The notes beneath the pieces are model-generated. The model worked only from the letters and a program-made list of their open reading frames with translations. It searched no databases and was not told the DNA's origin. This document shows positions 10,501 through 21,678 of a DNA stretch of 64,000 bases, piece after piece. A program made the translations under genes and the position numbers. How positions within the stretch are numbered: the stretch's first letter is position 1; each line of letters begins with the position of its first letter. Source of the DNA: Turbatrix aceti (taxonomy: Eukaryota > Nematoda > Chromadorea > Rhabditida > Panagrolaimidae); NCBI GenBank assembly GCA_963969345.1, contig OZ017770.1, positions 319,246 to 383,245 on the forward strand. Reading direction: 5' to 3'.

Positions 10501-13500
10501 AGCTGCCACTGTCAAACGAAAACATGCTGCTTCGAGGATGTAGACTCAAAAACACCAGGTGGTGTTATGGCGTTGTAATTTTTGCCGGTCGAGATACAAA
10601 ACTTATGATGAACAGTGGCAAAACAAAGTTCAAGCGTACAAGCCTTGATCGATTTTTAAACATCCTTATCATGGGCGTAAGAAGCAGTATTATTTGCTTA
10701 CACGAATTCCCACAAAATTGTTTTTTTTCAGATTGTTTTGTTTCTAATAGCCATGTGTCTCATCTGTACAATTCTTTGCGGAATTTGGGAATACACGACG
10801 GGAAAGAACTTTACAAGCTACCTGCCGTGGGATGATATTGTGAAATCCAAAACAAGCAACGAGAGAGGACCTCGGCAAATTGCCCTGATATCGTTTTTGA
10901 TGTTCTTTTCCTACATTATTTTGCTAAATACGGTGGTGCCGATTTCGCTATACGTCAGTGTAGAAATCATCAGATTCGTACACTCGATGTGGATCAATTT
11001 TGATGTCAAGATGTATGATGCCGAAAATGATGTCCCTGCTAGAGCCAGAACAACAACCTTGAACGAAGAACTTGGGCAAGTGCAATACATCTTTAGTGAT
11101 AAGACGGGTACGCTAACACAAAATATTATGACATTTAACAAATGTTCCATCAACGGAAAAAGCTATGGTGACATATTGTCACCACAGGGGGACATGATAG
11201 AAATCACAAAGGCAAGTTGTATTTTTGATCATGCTTTATTAATTAACATATTATTTAGGATACCCCATCAATTGATTTTTCAACATTTAACAAATGGTCA
11301 GAAAAAAATTTTAAATTTTACGATCGTACACTTCTGGAAGACACAAAGAAAAAAATTCCTGAGGTGCATGAATTTTGGAAACTTTTGGCGCTTTGTCACA
11401 CTGTCATGCCTGAACGAAAGAAAGGAATCGCTCTTGAATACCAAGCACAAAGTCCTGACGAAGCAGCGTTAACGTCTGCTGCTCGCAACTTTGGGTATGT
11501 TTTCAAGTCTCGAACACCTCAAAGCATTACGATCGAAGTAAACGGAAAAGAGGAAGTGTACGAAGTGCTTCATTTGCTTGATTTTAATAACGTACGCAAG
11601 CGAATGTCGGTCATTGTCAAAGATCAAAGTGGCAAACTTACTCTCTATTGCAAAGGTGCTGACACCATTATTATGGATATGGTGAAGAAAGACACAAGTG
11701 ATCTGCTGAAAAGCTCAACAATGCAGCATCTTGACAAGTTTGCCAGTGACGGTTTGAGAACTCTGTGCATTGCATACAAATCAGTTGACGAACAATATTG
11801 TAAGCAGTGGCTCAAACGTCTTCGTGAAGCCAATCTTGATCGCGAAAACAAAGAAAAACGCGTTGACGACCTGTATGAAGAAATGGAAGGCAGCCTAACT
11901 CTTCTTGGGGCTACAGCCATCGAAGACAAACTACAAGACGGTGTTCCTGAAACAATTGCCCTTTTAACAGAAGCAAATATCAAGATTTGGGTTTTGACTG
12001 GCGACAAGACTGAGACAGCTATCAACATTGGATACTCATGCCATTTGTTAACTGAAGACATGAAAGAGGTGTTCGTCATTAATGGAAAAGATGAGTCAGA
12101 AGTCGAGGTGCAGCTCAAAGACATTCGACGAAGAATTGAGCGTTCGACAGCTCAGGTATGGTTTAAACGTTGATTGCAGTGATATCGCATCATTTCTCTC
12201 CTTGCCTTGTGACTGCACTCTTGCCGTGGGTGATTGATGTTTTACCCTGTGCTCTTCTCCTACTGTAATTACGCGGTTTACCCTATAGTGGTGGCTACAT
12301 TTTAGCTGCTTTTTCAAAGCCCATCCCTGCAGTCGTCACCAAATGCGTCCGTTCGGCGGTATATCGATCTGCAGTATCATATCCTCAAAGAACATCGTGA
12401 ACGTGAAGAAGCACGGGTGGCAGCTTTAAAAGAACGATTGGGAACACTTGATAATGGATATCATCCATTAAACCGACTTTTTGAACCAACGGTATCATAT
12501 GGCTCGGTATATTATCGCCTATCAGTGCTTAACACTTGTTCGCGCTCTAACACTTGGCTTTTCACAACCTGCTTTGCTATGTTATTTTTAATTCTTTATT
12601 TCATATCTTGAAAATTATTTTTTTTTCAGGTCGGCGGTAATAGTGCGTTCTACGACAATCGTACTTCTCTTAACAGAGATGCACCAACACGCAGCTCGTA
12701 TGCCGAAAGTTTAGACCGAGGTTCCCGGGAAAGCCTACCCCCTCAGGAAGGCTTTGCGCTGGTTATCAACGGTAATTCTCTAGTTCATGCTTTAAAGCCA
12801 CAATACGAGCGCATGTTTTTGGAAATTGGCTGCCTGATGATGGTAAGTTTCACCTGTCGGACATATACTTCCTGTCTCTTATTTGTTTTTCAAATGTAAT
12901 AATTAAATATTTATAGTCAGTCATATGTTGTCGTGTTACTCCTTTACAAAAAGCACAGGTGGTTGATTTGGTAAAGCGTCACAAGAAGGCTGTGACGCTG
13001 TCCATAGGTGACGGCGCGAACGATGTTTCAATGATCAAAACAGCGCACATTGGTGTGGGCATATCCGGCAAAGAAGGAATGCAAGCAGTTATATCATCAG
13101 ACTTCAGTATCGGACAATTTCGATTTCTGCAAAGATTGCTTCTTGTGCACGGTAGATGGTCATACTACAGAATGTGCAAATTTTTGAGATATTTCTTTTA
13201 CAAAAATTTTTCATTTACGTTGACAAATTTTTGGTATTCATTCTTCAGCGCTTTTTCGGCCGAAGTAAGCTCTAACGTTCCTGTTCGCAAGTACAAATCA
13301 GTTAAAATTTTAGACAGTGTACGATCCATTGCTCATTGCTTGCTACAATCTGTTTTTCACAGCGTTACCTGTTCTGGCGATGGGTGTTTTTGACCAGGAT
13401 GTCAGCGACGAGTACAGCCTCAAATATCCCAAGCTCTACATACCTGGGCAGTACAATTTATTTTTTAATATGCGCATTTTTATTTACTCCGTAATTCATG

Positions 13501-14569
13501 GCATAGTAAGTTCAATAGTACTATTTTTTATCCCATATGGTGCGTATCTCAATAACATTGATTCTACTGGACATGACATCAATGATTATACCTGCATGAC
13601 ATTTACCGTATTCACGGGTCTTATTGTTGTTGTAACAGGACAAATAATGTTAGACACTGCTTGCTACAACATATTTACGCACATCGTCATTTGGGGATCC
13701 CTTATATTTTATGTTCTACTCGTCATGGTTGTGTACCAATGGATACCGTATAACATCGTTGCTCCGTCACAAATGGGATTTTCCTATGGCGTTATTTATC
13801 GGGTCGTAGCGACATCTCAATTTTGGTTTTCGCTATTATTAATCATTGTAATCCTTCTATTTCCGGTGCTTCTAAATCGCTTCTTTTGGTTTGACACACA
13901 TCCCTCATATGCTGACCGGTTACGTTACCGTAACAAGCTCAAAGGTGATGAGTCGGCTACACCCCAGAAGAAGCTATTTCATACTACAAAAGCACGGAGA
14001 AGCCGACGGGGGTCGCTTCGATCTGGCTATGCCTTCTCCCACTCACCTGGCTTCGGTGAACTCATTGCCAAGGGAAAACTCTTCAAAAACATTGAACATT
14101 TACGGCTTCCATCAATTCATTCCACAACGCCTAGTAAATCCAGTAGCTCAAAGCAAAACAAAGAAAAAAGCAAAGACAGCAGGCCGTCGAGTGCATTATC
14201 GCATAACATTACAGTTAACCAAGGAGACGATCCACTGCCTTCTAACTGGTTGGTTTATTGAGCTGATTAATTTTGAATACCAAGGATGTTTTAAGGTCAT
14301 CTGAAAAAATAAGCCCGCCTGCAAATGAGCTGTCGCATCCGGGATACACGTCTTACAAAGCTGCTAGGCGGACTCCACAAACGTCTACCAGCTTTCCATC
14401 TTATACGTCATCTTTGGATGGTGTTTCACAAATTGACACTTTGCAGCCTGAGGGGTATAATTCGCGTGATCACGTACTACTGACCGCGCTTCCATTTAAC
14501 AACAAACCAAATCGTAATCCAAAAATACAACAGCGAAAGGAGCAATCAAAAGTTGAGACAGAGGTATAA
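7566..14569 (+). CDS. P4-type ATPase, aminophospholipid flippase (ATP8A/TAT-1-like)
   Basis: Coding exons are 9159-9341, 9410-9882, 9936-10034, 10088-10222, 10275-10676, 10732-11211, 11259-12155, 12333-12491, 12630-12842, 12917-13264, 13314-14248 and 14296-14569. A proposed 4-nt start (ATGA at 7566-7569) precedes a 1.6-kb intron; the sum is 4602 nt (1533 aa). The enzyme moves phospholipids from the outer to the cytosolic leaflet. Diagnostic motifs are [12 protein letters not shown] in TM4, the phosphorylation site DKTGTLT, and [10 protein letters not shown], with about ten membrane helices. It is longer than typical ATP8A proteins (about 1150 aa) through Ser-rich N- and C-terminal extensions. 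The intron at 11212 is GC-AG (GCAAGT). The last intron (14249-14295, 47 bp) can be read through to a stop at 14261, giving a second C terminus. The start exon is weakly supported; everything from 9410 on is secure. Confidence 0.9.
7911..7947. repeat. Perfectly placed hairpin
   Basis: A 16-bp arm (7911-7926) is followed by a 5-nt loop and its reverse complement (7932-7947) with one mismatch. The arm core is ACAGTTTTGGTAA. It lies in the long first intron proposed for the flippase gene. It could be a small MITE core or an RNA hairpin; there is no evidence for function. Confidence 0.6.
8240..8290 (+). repeat. Dispersed repeat, copy 1
   Basis: About 50 bp that reappears at 20549-20599 with roughly five differences (shared core CTTACAYGTGCTTAWTTACT). 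Confidence 0.6.
11212..11258 (+). other. GC-AG intron in the flippase gene
   Basis: The donor is AAG|GCAAGT and the acceptor TATTTAG. Removing the 47 bp joins two exons in phase, with conserved sequence (KDTPSIDFS) across the join. Confidence 0.8.
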
Positions 14570-15106
14570 AATTATTTGCATTAACGCTCCATCCCAACCT
14601 TCAAATATGTGTCCAGTTCGTTTTGTAATATCATATCCTTTGTTTATAGCTTTAATATGTAGCAGTCATTTTTCTAACATTAAACTGTTTGCATTTAGGT
14701 TGTCCGAGGCCTTATTACAAAATTATAACCCGTGAAAGAATACATTTATCCATTGCGTTTTATTGCTTTACAATAACATTTGTACGCTTCTCTGACATCC
14801 CTGCCATAATAATCCCCGTAGGCAACATCCGGTGCATATTGGCGTGCTTCACTAACATCTTGGCCTTATTTTGTTATCTATATTGCATATAAAATTTTTG
14901 TTACGTAATCTTATCCTGTGAAGTGTTATAACTTTATTTCTGTTTTTTGTTGAATAAATACGTAAACATCATTGGTGTTCAATTGGTATCATTTTATTGT
15001 GGAACAATGCATGAAAATATCGCCATCTTGTAACAAACACATCGGAGTCATGAAATCGTTATAAAAAAGGATCAAAAAACGAATACAACGTCCGCCGCAC
15101 AATCGG
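14570..15106. other. 3' flank of flippase and 3' flank of the next gene
   Basis: A convergent spacer, AT-rich, with no further coding signal seen. Confidence 0.5.
14953..14958 (+). promoter_or_regulatory. Possible polyadenylation signal of the flippase gene
   Basis: AATAAA about 385 nt after the stop codon at 14567-14569; the first clear match downstream. Confidence 0.35.
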
Positions 15107-15679
15107 TCACCTGCCATCAACAGCCTTCCGATTCTTAATTTGTGGTCCCAGAATATTCACCAATGCTTGACAGATTCGTGTAGTGTCTTCACTCGGCGTA
15201 ATTTTACCTTTTCTCTCTAATCGAGGCAAAGCACTGCAAAACCGATAAACGTTTTCCAAATCCATGTCGGTAACCGTGTCTTCGAATGGGGGCGGCATAG
15301 TACTTAGGGTGCTAGTTGAAATAGTTTTTGGCAATGAGGCATCGTTTGCTAAAATGTATAACGGTTTATTAAACATTCCAAAAATTAATCATCGTTGGTC
15401 ACAAACAGGTTAACAGACAGGAAACTAAATTTATACTTTAAAAATATAAATGTTTAACCAGAATATCAAAATAAAATGCTACTTCACTTTAATCTAACCA
15501 TTTAAAGGTGACGTTTTTTCCAGATTGTTCAATATAATAATAAACGAAAAATTTTAGGTTACGGTATCACGTTTTTTCAAAAGCTTACCCCCGTAAAAAA
15601 ATGTCACAGCCGTCGACGATGGTAACGATAATAAAATGAATAGCACAGCAAACGTAAGTTTGTAATTCTGCAGTGTCAT
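15107..15679 (-). CDS. Small secreted protein, two cysteines, unknown family
   Basis: Two exons, 15679-15589 and 15348-15107, make 333 nt (110 aa). The first exon codes for a strong signal peptide (hydrophobic core LTFAVLFILLSLPSSTA). The second holds a Ser/Thr/Pro-rich linker followed by a compact stretch with two Cys (VYRFCSALPRLERKG and RICQALVNILG) that could form one disulfide. The donor GTAAGC and acceptor ATTTTAG are good and the phases agree. There is no dibasic repeat pattern of a typical multi-peptide neuropeptide precursor, though ERKGK could be a cleavage site. I do not recognise the family. A secreted peptide hormone-like or surface protein is possible. Confidence 0.6.
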
Positions 15680-18143
15680 TTGTAAGTGACATGATTTGAT
15701 AAAAGCATGCAGATAACGGCGAGTTAAAATGTGTAACAAAAATTGATAAAAATGTGCAACGGAGTATGGCTGATTGACTCTCAACTTGTCTTTTGATCCC
15801 GACATGTTGAATTCTACAAGAAAAGCGTTCTGCTTTGTTGCTTCATTCATACCCTATAAAAATTGTAAGCATAATATTAACGCCCTCAATAACATCAAAA
15901 GTTTTTTTGTTTTCAGAGCCAATTGCATGATACAAAAAAATAAGCACGGAAGTACACGTGAAAAAATTGTATTCTATACATTTGGAGTAAAACGGAGAGC
16001 AAATTAGGACAAAAGGGATTCGCAAAAAGTATCATAACAAATTATTGTTTGCAAAAACAAGAAGTAAATAAATATATGTGCCTGATTGGTTTTCAGAATA
16101 AAGGGCATGGTCAACCGGCAAATATAGTTAACACCTTACTTTAACATCAATTAGCTTGTGGCTCAGAATCAAAAAAAAATATACAGAAAGGGGGCGTGTA
16201 ACAGAATGAGAATATTTAATACTATTAAAGTGCGACCTTATAGCGGAGTCATCCATAAATCGTACGGACATCTTTGGGTGGCTACAAACGACTTTGTGCA
16301 CAGCTGGCTGAGCAAGAGAAAGATGATTATCAATGAAAAAACATGATCTGTGATAAAGCAGACCTTAATAAAAATGTTTTTTTGCGGCTATTTTGGTTTA
16401 TGAAATATGTATTACGTATTCGTGGCTCAAAAATTACCGTTACCATCGCAAAAATAAATGAAAAACAATATTTAAAAAAGTCAAACAAAACGCTGTTTTT
16501 GCAATTATACAATTATACGAGAGCAAGCACCGTCACAATATAACATAACGTAAAATGTCGTAAAAACGAAATAACGTCATATGGAAATAACAAAATTGAA
16601 TTTAAAAATAATTTAAAAATGGTGGAACCAATGACCATGTGATTATAATTATATATATATAAAGATATATATATATTTTAAAGCAATGTGTTGTTTGTCT
16701 TAACCTGTACACGTATAATAAATATACGGTAAAAATTCACTTATAAAAGCAACAAAAAAACGGAAATAAGAAACCTTAATAATATATGATATTTGTTCCA
16801 TTCACTCATAAATAAATATTTTATCGTCGAATCATTCATAAGGATATTAAACAAAAACAATTGTAAAAGAGAGAGTGGCATATTATTTCACCACGTTTCA
16901 TGTTGGAACAGAAATGTTATTCTCATTTCTAGAAAAAACCAAAGCCAACAAATATAGCACACCTACTCTACTCAAAAACATAGTTTAAAATTCAAGCGAC
17001 GTGGGTGAGGAATAGTAAATAAATTTACGTAAAAAAACATAAGCCAACTACGTAGTTTCAACGTTTTTTTTGGCACACCACTACCAGCAGAGCGCCAGGA
17101 TAAATGTTTACTGGTCTTTTTGATGGACAAAATAAAATAATGAATTGTGATATTAAGGCTTAAGGAAACTAGATACATTGGTCGGCAATGTAGCGTTTTG
17201 ACAATAGCCAGTGCTGTAAAATTATAAAATTTTATCAGTTAAATGTATTTGACAACCTCTTTTATTTCATTAAATTACCGTCCATTTTATACAAATTTGA
17301 GACATCAAATACATTGATTTTTATGAGCACAATCTGCTACACTTTTAGTAAACAATGCAATCGCTGATATAAACAATAATTACCACGTATTAAAATTTTT
17401 TGAGTAATTATGAAGTATGAGACTTTCATACTTACAGGCATGTTGAGTAAATGAAACGTGACCGAAATCGGCCACTGTAAGACTAGAATCGCATCACTAA
17501 TAACGCTTCTCCACAACAAAATCTTCTAAGCCGGGCTATAAAAATTATCCTAACTCCTTGTGCTTCAGAAACCATACAAAAGTTAGACATTAAAACTCAA
17601 ATACATGAACATTCATTCTAACGTCATAATGTCTACCGACTCATTGTTTGTTTCATAATACAAAACTTAATCTCAAAAAAAATTAAAAATTATGAGTTTT
17701 TGAGGTGAAAATAATGTACTGGGAAGCGATGTGCCAACTGAAAGAAGCATAATTCATCACTGACAAAGTATTCATTTCAGAATTACATATATTGTCGTAA
17801 TCTGGAGACGGGAAGAAAATAGACACGCATACGAACGTCTTTAAATTATTGTGTACTCGAATCGTTTGGCGTTGTGTGCAAAAAGTGAAGTCGCCTTGCC
17901 ACATTGTTAGTTCAATCTCTCAGTCGCTGTAAATAGTGCTTTGATTAATTTTGAGTAAAAAAATAGTCGTTGATTATATTTGATTCTATTAGATGCGAGT
18001 TATTGTATATTACGTGTTTTACGTCATGTGATTAGCCGTCGTCTGGCTACAATACGTTTTAAAGCGTCACAGGAAAAATCAATGAATTTGCCTTTATTTG
18101 TGCTTTCTATTTTGAGAATTTTATAGCGCTATACAATACGGAG
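15680..18143. other. Long AT-rich spacer
   Basis: About 2.5 kb with no supportable gene. An (AT)n microsatellite lies at about 16645-16680. The last few hundred bases should contain the BORCS6 promoter. Confidence 0.5.
16645..16680. repeat. AT dinucleotide microsatellite
   Basis: Alternating TA/AT tract broken once by AAAG. Confidence 0.7.
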
Positions 18144-18714
18144 ATGTCTGATGCTGGCACGATTTCTGCTAAAACTCAGGAAGCCAAAGTTGGTGTATAT
18201 ACTATAGAACAGGTAAATGATGTTTCTCCGTCGTCTTCAAGTCCGTCGCTCATGGATTCTCCTCCTCCCGGTCGCGTAGGAGCTCCTCGAAACGACAAGC
18301 CCTACGAGCGAAAACGTCGACCATCCGATCATCTTATACCAGATGCCGACGTTTTAAATGACTTGGAACTACAAGCTCAAGCAATCGCATCGAACATTGA
18401 TATGTGCTTGCGTGATTTGCGTGGCTCGCTCCGCGGCATGAGTGATCTCACGCTGGAGATGATTCAAGTGTATTCAAGCAGCATTCATTCGACATGTGAC
18501 AACGTAGATGCTGCCATTAGAAACCAGTATAAAGCAAGTTTATCAAATTTGTTTTTCTGTTCTTAAAGCTGTTTTTCAGCTGATCGCTAAAACAGAGGAG
18601 CTCAATAATGTAATGCAAAATGCTCGGAAAGCGGCTCAACAAGTGAAGGATATTCGGCGAGTCGTTGTCAAATTAGATAGTCATATGCAAAGCGACGGTA
18701 GAAATCTCTCTTGA
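18144..18714 (+). CDS. borcs6: BORC complex subunit 6 homologue
   Basis: Exons 18144-18533 and 18580-18714 make 525 nt (174 aa). BORC sits on the lysosome surface and recruits ARL8 to move lysosomes along microtubules; in neurons it also affects synaptic vesicle precursors. The N-terminal half is Ser/Pro-rich and disordered. The C-terminal half matches the conserved BORCS6 coiled-coil region: DADVLNDLELQAQAIASNID, LRDLRGSLRGMSDLTLEMIQ, the VDAAIRNQYK/LIAKTEEL block that spans the splice junction, and the end AAQQVKDIRRVVVKLD. The intron (46 bp) has a GC donor (AAA|GCAAGT) and a TTTTTCAG acceptor. Without removal of this intron the conserved AKTEEL part would be lost. The start is the first ATG, and no earlier in-frame ATG exists nearby. 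Confidence 0.85.
18534..18579 (+). other. GC-AG intron in BORCS6
   Basis: GCAAGT donor, TTTTTCAG acceptor, 46 bp; its removal restores the conserved family sequence. Confidence 0.8.
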
Positions 18715-18936
18715 TCTCTAATGTGTATGTAATTTATTTTTTAAGCTAAATAGTGTATCGTTTAAGCTAAATATTACAAGTAGTAGATAAAATGTGGATA
18801 CTGCGAAGTTAATTTAAATAAAATAATATTTAGTGCGAACAAATTAAACATTATAGAGATTACGACAGGGGATAAAAGTCCAGAGAGGGAGATAAAGTTG
18901 TTCGTGCATGCGATCCGTTGGTGCCATTGAGTCTAT

Positions 18937-19541
18937 TCAAAAGCTAAGGAGCAAGGCGTGAACAGCAACGGCCGTAAGTGCAGAGTACGTGAAAGCGCCA
19001 TTTCCAGAAACACCTTCGTGATTGTCGTTAGCGCCACTGCCGACAACGTCTGCAAAAACTTTTTTCTTTAAATGGTTTTTTTACTGCGCAAGCGATTAAT
19101 CGCTTATGCTATTTTAGTCAAGCTAAAAGCTTTGCAAAGAACGCACTTGTAGCCTCGGTTACCACAGCGGAAACCTGCTTGGTTGCGTCCACATTGTTGC
19201 CGGATTCGTTGACAATGCTACTGTTGTCATCGTCGCTTTTTCGATCCGAAGATTGTCCACTCGATGTTTGAAGTGATGCGCTGCCGGTAGTTTCGGGCAC
19301 GGTATTACCGGAATCGACGAACGTTTCGCTTGAGTTAGACGCGGAAACTGAAACAATACAATGAGAAAAAATCCTGTTTTTTTTGTGCACAACGAGGTCA
19401 AAGATTTTTACCCGCAGGTAGAGGCGACGATTCATCAAGATTCATAGCGGATGCAGCAGTGGTTACTTCAGCAGATGTCTCATTAGACTGGGCCAACACA
19501 GCAGCAAAGCTGCATAAAACAATGAAGCTCATTACTTGCAT
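18937..19541 (-). CDS. Ser/Thr-rich secreted or GPI-anchored protein, unknown family
   Basis: Exon 1 (19541-19412) codes for a signal peptide (MQVMSFIVLCSFAAVLAQ) and exon 2 starts at 19347. If exon 2 runs to its own stop at 19118 the protein is 119 aa, rich in Ser, Thr, Asp and Asn, mucin-like. Alternatively a donor at 19140 or so (A|GTGCGT) joins in phase to an exon at 19049-18937. That adds a Gly/Asn/Asp linker followed by a C-terminal hydrophobic tail (YSALTAVAVHALLLSF), which looks like a GPI-anchor signal. Both forms are possible. No family is recognised; a surface-coat or cuticle-associated glycoprotein is a guess. Confidence 0.55.
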
Positions 19542-19883
19542 GATTAATAGACGCGTTTGCTTCCACTTCTGTGTTATGCTAAAAGTTTATGACTGCGTTA
19601 ATTAAGCTTCAGTTGTTTTTTCATAAATACAGCTTATAGCTTTTCTTGACATACGGTATACAAAAAAAACTACCGAAATTTCAGGCAAAAAAAATGTGTT
19701 CGGAAACTCGAAAAAAGAACAATACTGCGCGATATACGGAAAGGTAGTGCACACTACGCCCCATTGAGAAAGTACCCTTTTTCACTTAAGGTTTTCAAAT
19801 CAAAAGAGTCGATCGCATGTTTTAAGAGTTTTTCTTTGTGTAACTTCGGTTACGTACCTCAAACAAGCACAAAGAGCTCTAAA
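19542..19883. other. Spacer
   Basis: 5' flank of the Ser/Thr-rich gene. A short inverted repeat GTAGTG-CA-CACTAC lies near 19745. Nothing else is seen. Confidence 0.4.
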
Positions 19884-20470
19884 TTATGCAACCCGCGAAC
19901 TCTCGGGCGCATTTTCGGAGAAGAATATCGAAGGCGCTTTCTTGCTAGAGAGAGGCTTGTTCGACATGCTGTCGAAGTGCACACTATTTAAAGATAAGTC
20001 AGGGGGGCCTATCGTTACCGGTGTTTTTCTTTGTGCATTACTGAACATAGTGGGGAGTAGCCGGACAAAATTTATAAGGAGATTGTTGGATACGCGCAAC
20101 AAAAACCCCTCTCTATTTTTCCTTGAAATTTTTGTAAAGATGATCATGACACTTACGAACGATTGGATACGACAACGGCAAACTTTTGGACGCCCTTTTT
20201 CAGCTTAATTTTTCCCCGCCTATATATTTTTGCTCTGATTTGGGAGAGAATGAAATGAGTTTAGGATTTGTCAAGCCAGAACTTGTTTTTTCCACTAAAA
20301 ATGTACATAGTGGCATCCAAAGCGAGGGAAGCTATGTTTATAGACTGTATCCGAGCTGGGGTGGCCTTGAATGTAAATCATTTTTAACAGAATTTACAAA
20401 CAAATCAGGAACAATTAACTACGGGGGCGAGGATAATGACAATGTCGAATTTTTGTCTACAATAGCATAA
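19884..20470 (+). other. Two open frames of unclear status
   Basis: A plus-strand frame from about 19886 to 20208 (contains RELSGAFSEKNIEGAFLLE) and a second from about 20254 to 20470 (MSLGFVKPELVF to NDNVEFLSTIA) read somewhat like protein. They have no recognisable domain and no clear splice joining them. The minus strand is open as well over part of the region. They may be an orphan gene, a decayed gene or chance. Confidence 0.2.
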
Positions 20471-20548
20471 CGAAGAAAAATAGAGAGCAACGCCTATAAA
20501 AAAGTATCACTATTTAGCAGTGAGAATAGTTGTTTACATTTTACATTT

Positions 20549-20599
20549 ACATTTATTACTCTTACATGTGCTTATTTACTCATTACAAAAATTAGAGAG
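20549..20599 (+). repeat. Dispersed repeat, copy 2
   Basis: Matches 8240-8290 over about 50 bp at about 90 percent by eye. Confidence 0.6.
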
Positions 20600-21678
20600 A
20601 TAGTTAAGAGTATCGGGATTGCACGAAGAGGGCGCCGTTAATCGTAGCTACCTTCGCCACGTCGTAGTCCTTATAGAATAGTTGTTGTAGTTGGTTAATT
20701 CATCCATATTGTTCATTGACAAAGTTTGGCTAAGTCACCTTCACTCCAGAAGGAGGAAGTAAAATTAGTCCAAGGAGAAAGAGAGAGAAAGAACGAATAT
20801 AAACTGGCAATAAGGAAACGCAATTTGGCGTGATCAACCGGTTCTATGCACCTAGTATGTAGTAATGCTTAAGCGTTCGATAAAATTTAGGATCGTTGCG
20901 CATTGCATGTACTACTCGCCAAATCAAAACAGACCAAAAACAGCAAAAAAATGCAGAAAAATTTAGTTGTCGTTTGCTTCATTTGTTGAGTGGTGTGAGT
21001 AATCGCAATGTTCATTGCACTCCGTCCCCCTTGATGATGGAAATCGGAAAAAAAGTAAGTGAGGTCTTGTTTTTGGTTTAGCCATGCGCGCTTAGGGGCT
21101 ATCAAACAGTGAACCAGCTTCTTGTTCGCGGTTTATACTACTGGTCATAACGGGCTACAAGTCCAATCGTGCAGATTTTTTCCCCAAAAAAATCTCTAGG
21201 CACAAACAAACCGAATAGAAGCATGACATCGAAAAGACTAGAAATAAACAGCATTTCCAATTTATTTCAGACCCCCCTTCTTATTGCAGACTTCGTTAAA
21301 GAATAAATGTGACCACGAGCCGTTGGAATGAGCGAGGTAAAGCGCATTATCGGTAACTACAGAACAAAGCCACCGCGATGTTTACAAGTGCCAAATCGCC
21401 CGCCTTTCTGAAAGAGATGGAGAAGGACCAAAAGCGGATGAACGATACTTATTGCCTGGTGATCCCCGCAATTTCCGACTCATTTGAATAATAGAAAGAC
21501 ACTCCATTTCAATGCCGGCAAAATCTTCTTCTGGTGGCAAGAGCAGAAAGATTTATCAAAAACAATTACATTTATTGTGCACCAACGCTTATGACGCAAG
21601 ACCCGACGTTGATAGAAAAATATTGTAAAAGGGGCAACGCGGCCAGAAATATAACGCAAAAATAAATAAACAGAGTGG
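20600..21678. other. Spacer 3' of the PTR gene
   Basis: About 1.1 kb without supportable coding sequence. It includes a purine-rich GAGA stretch near 20750-20800. Confidence 0.45.
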
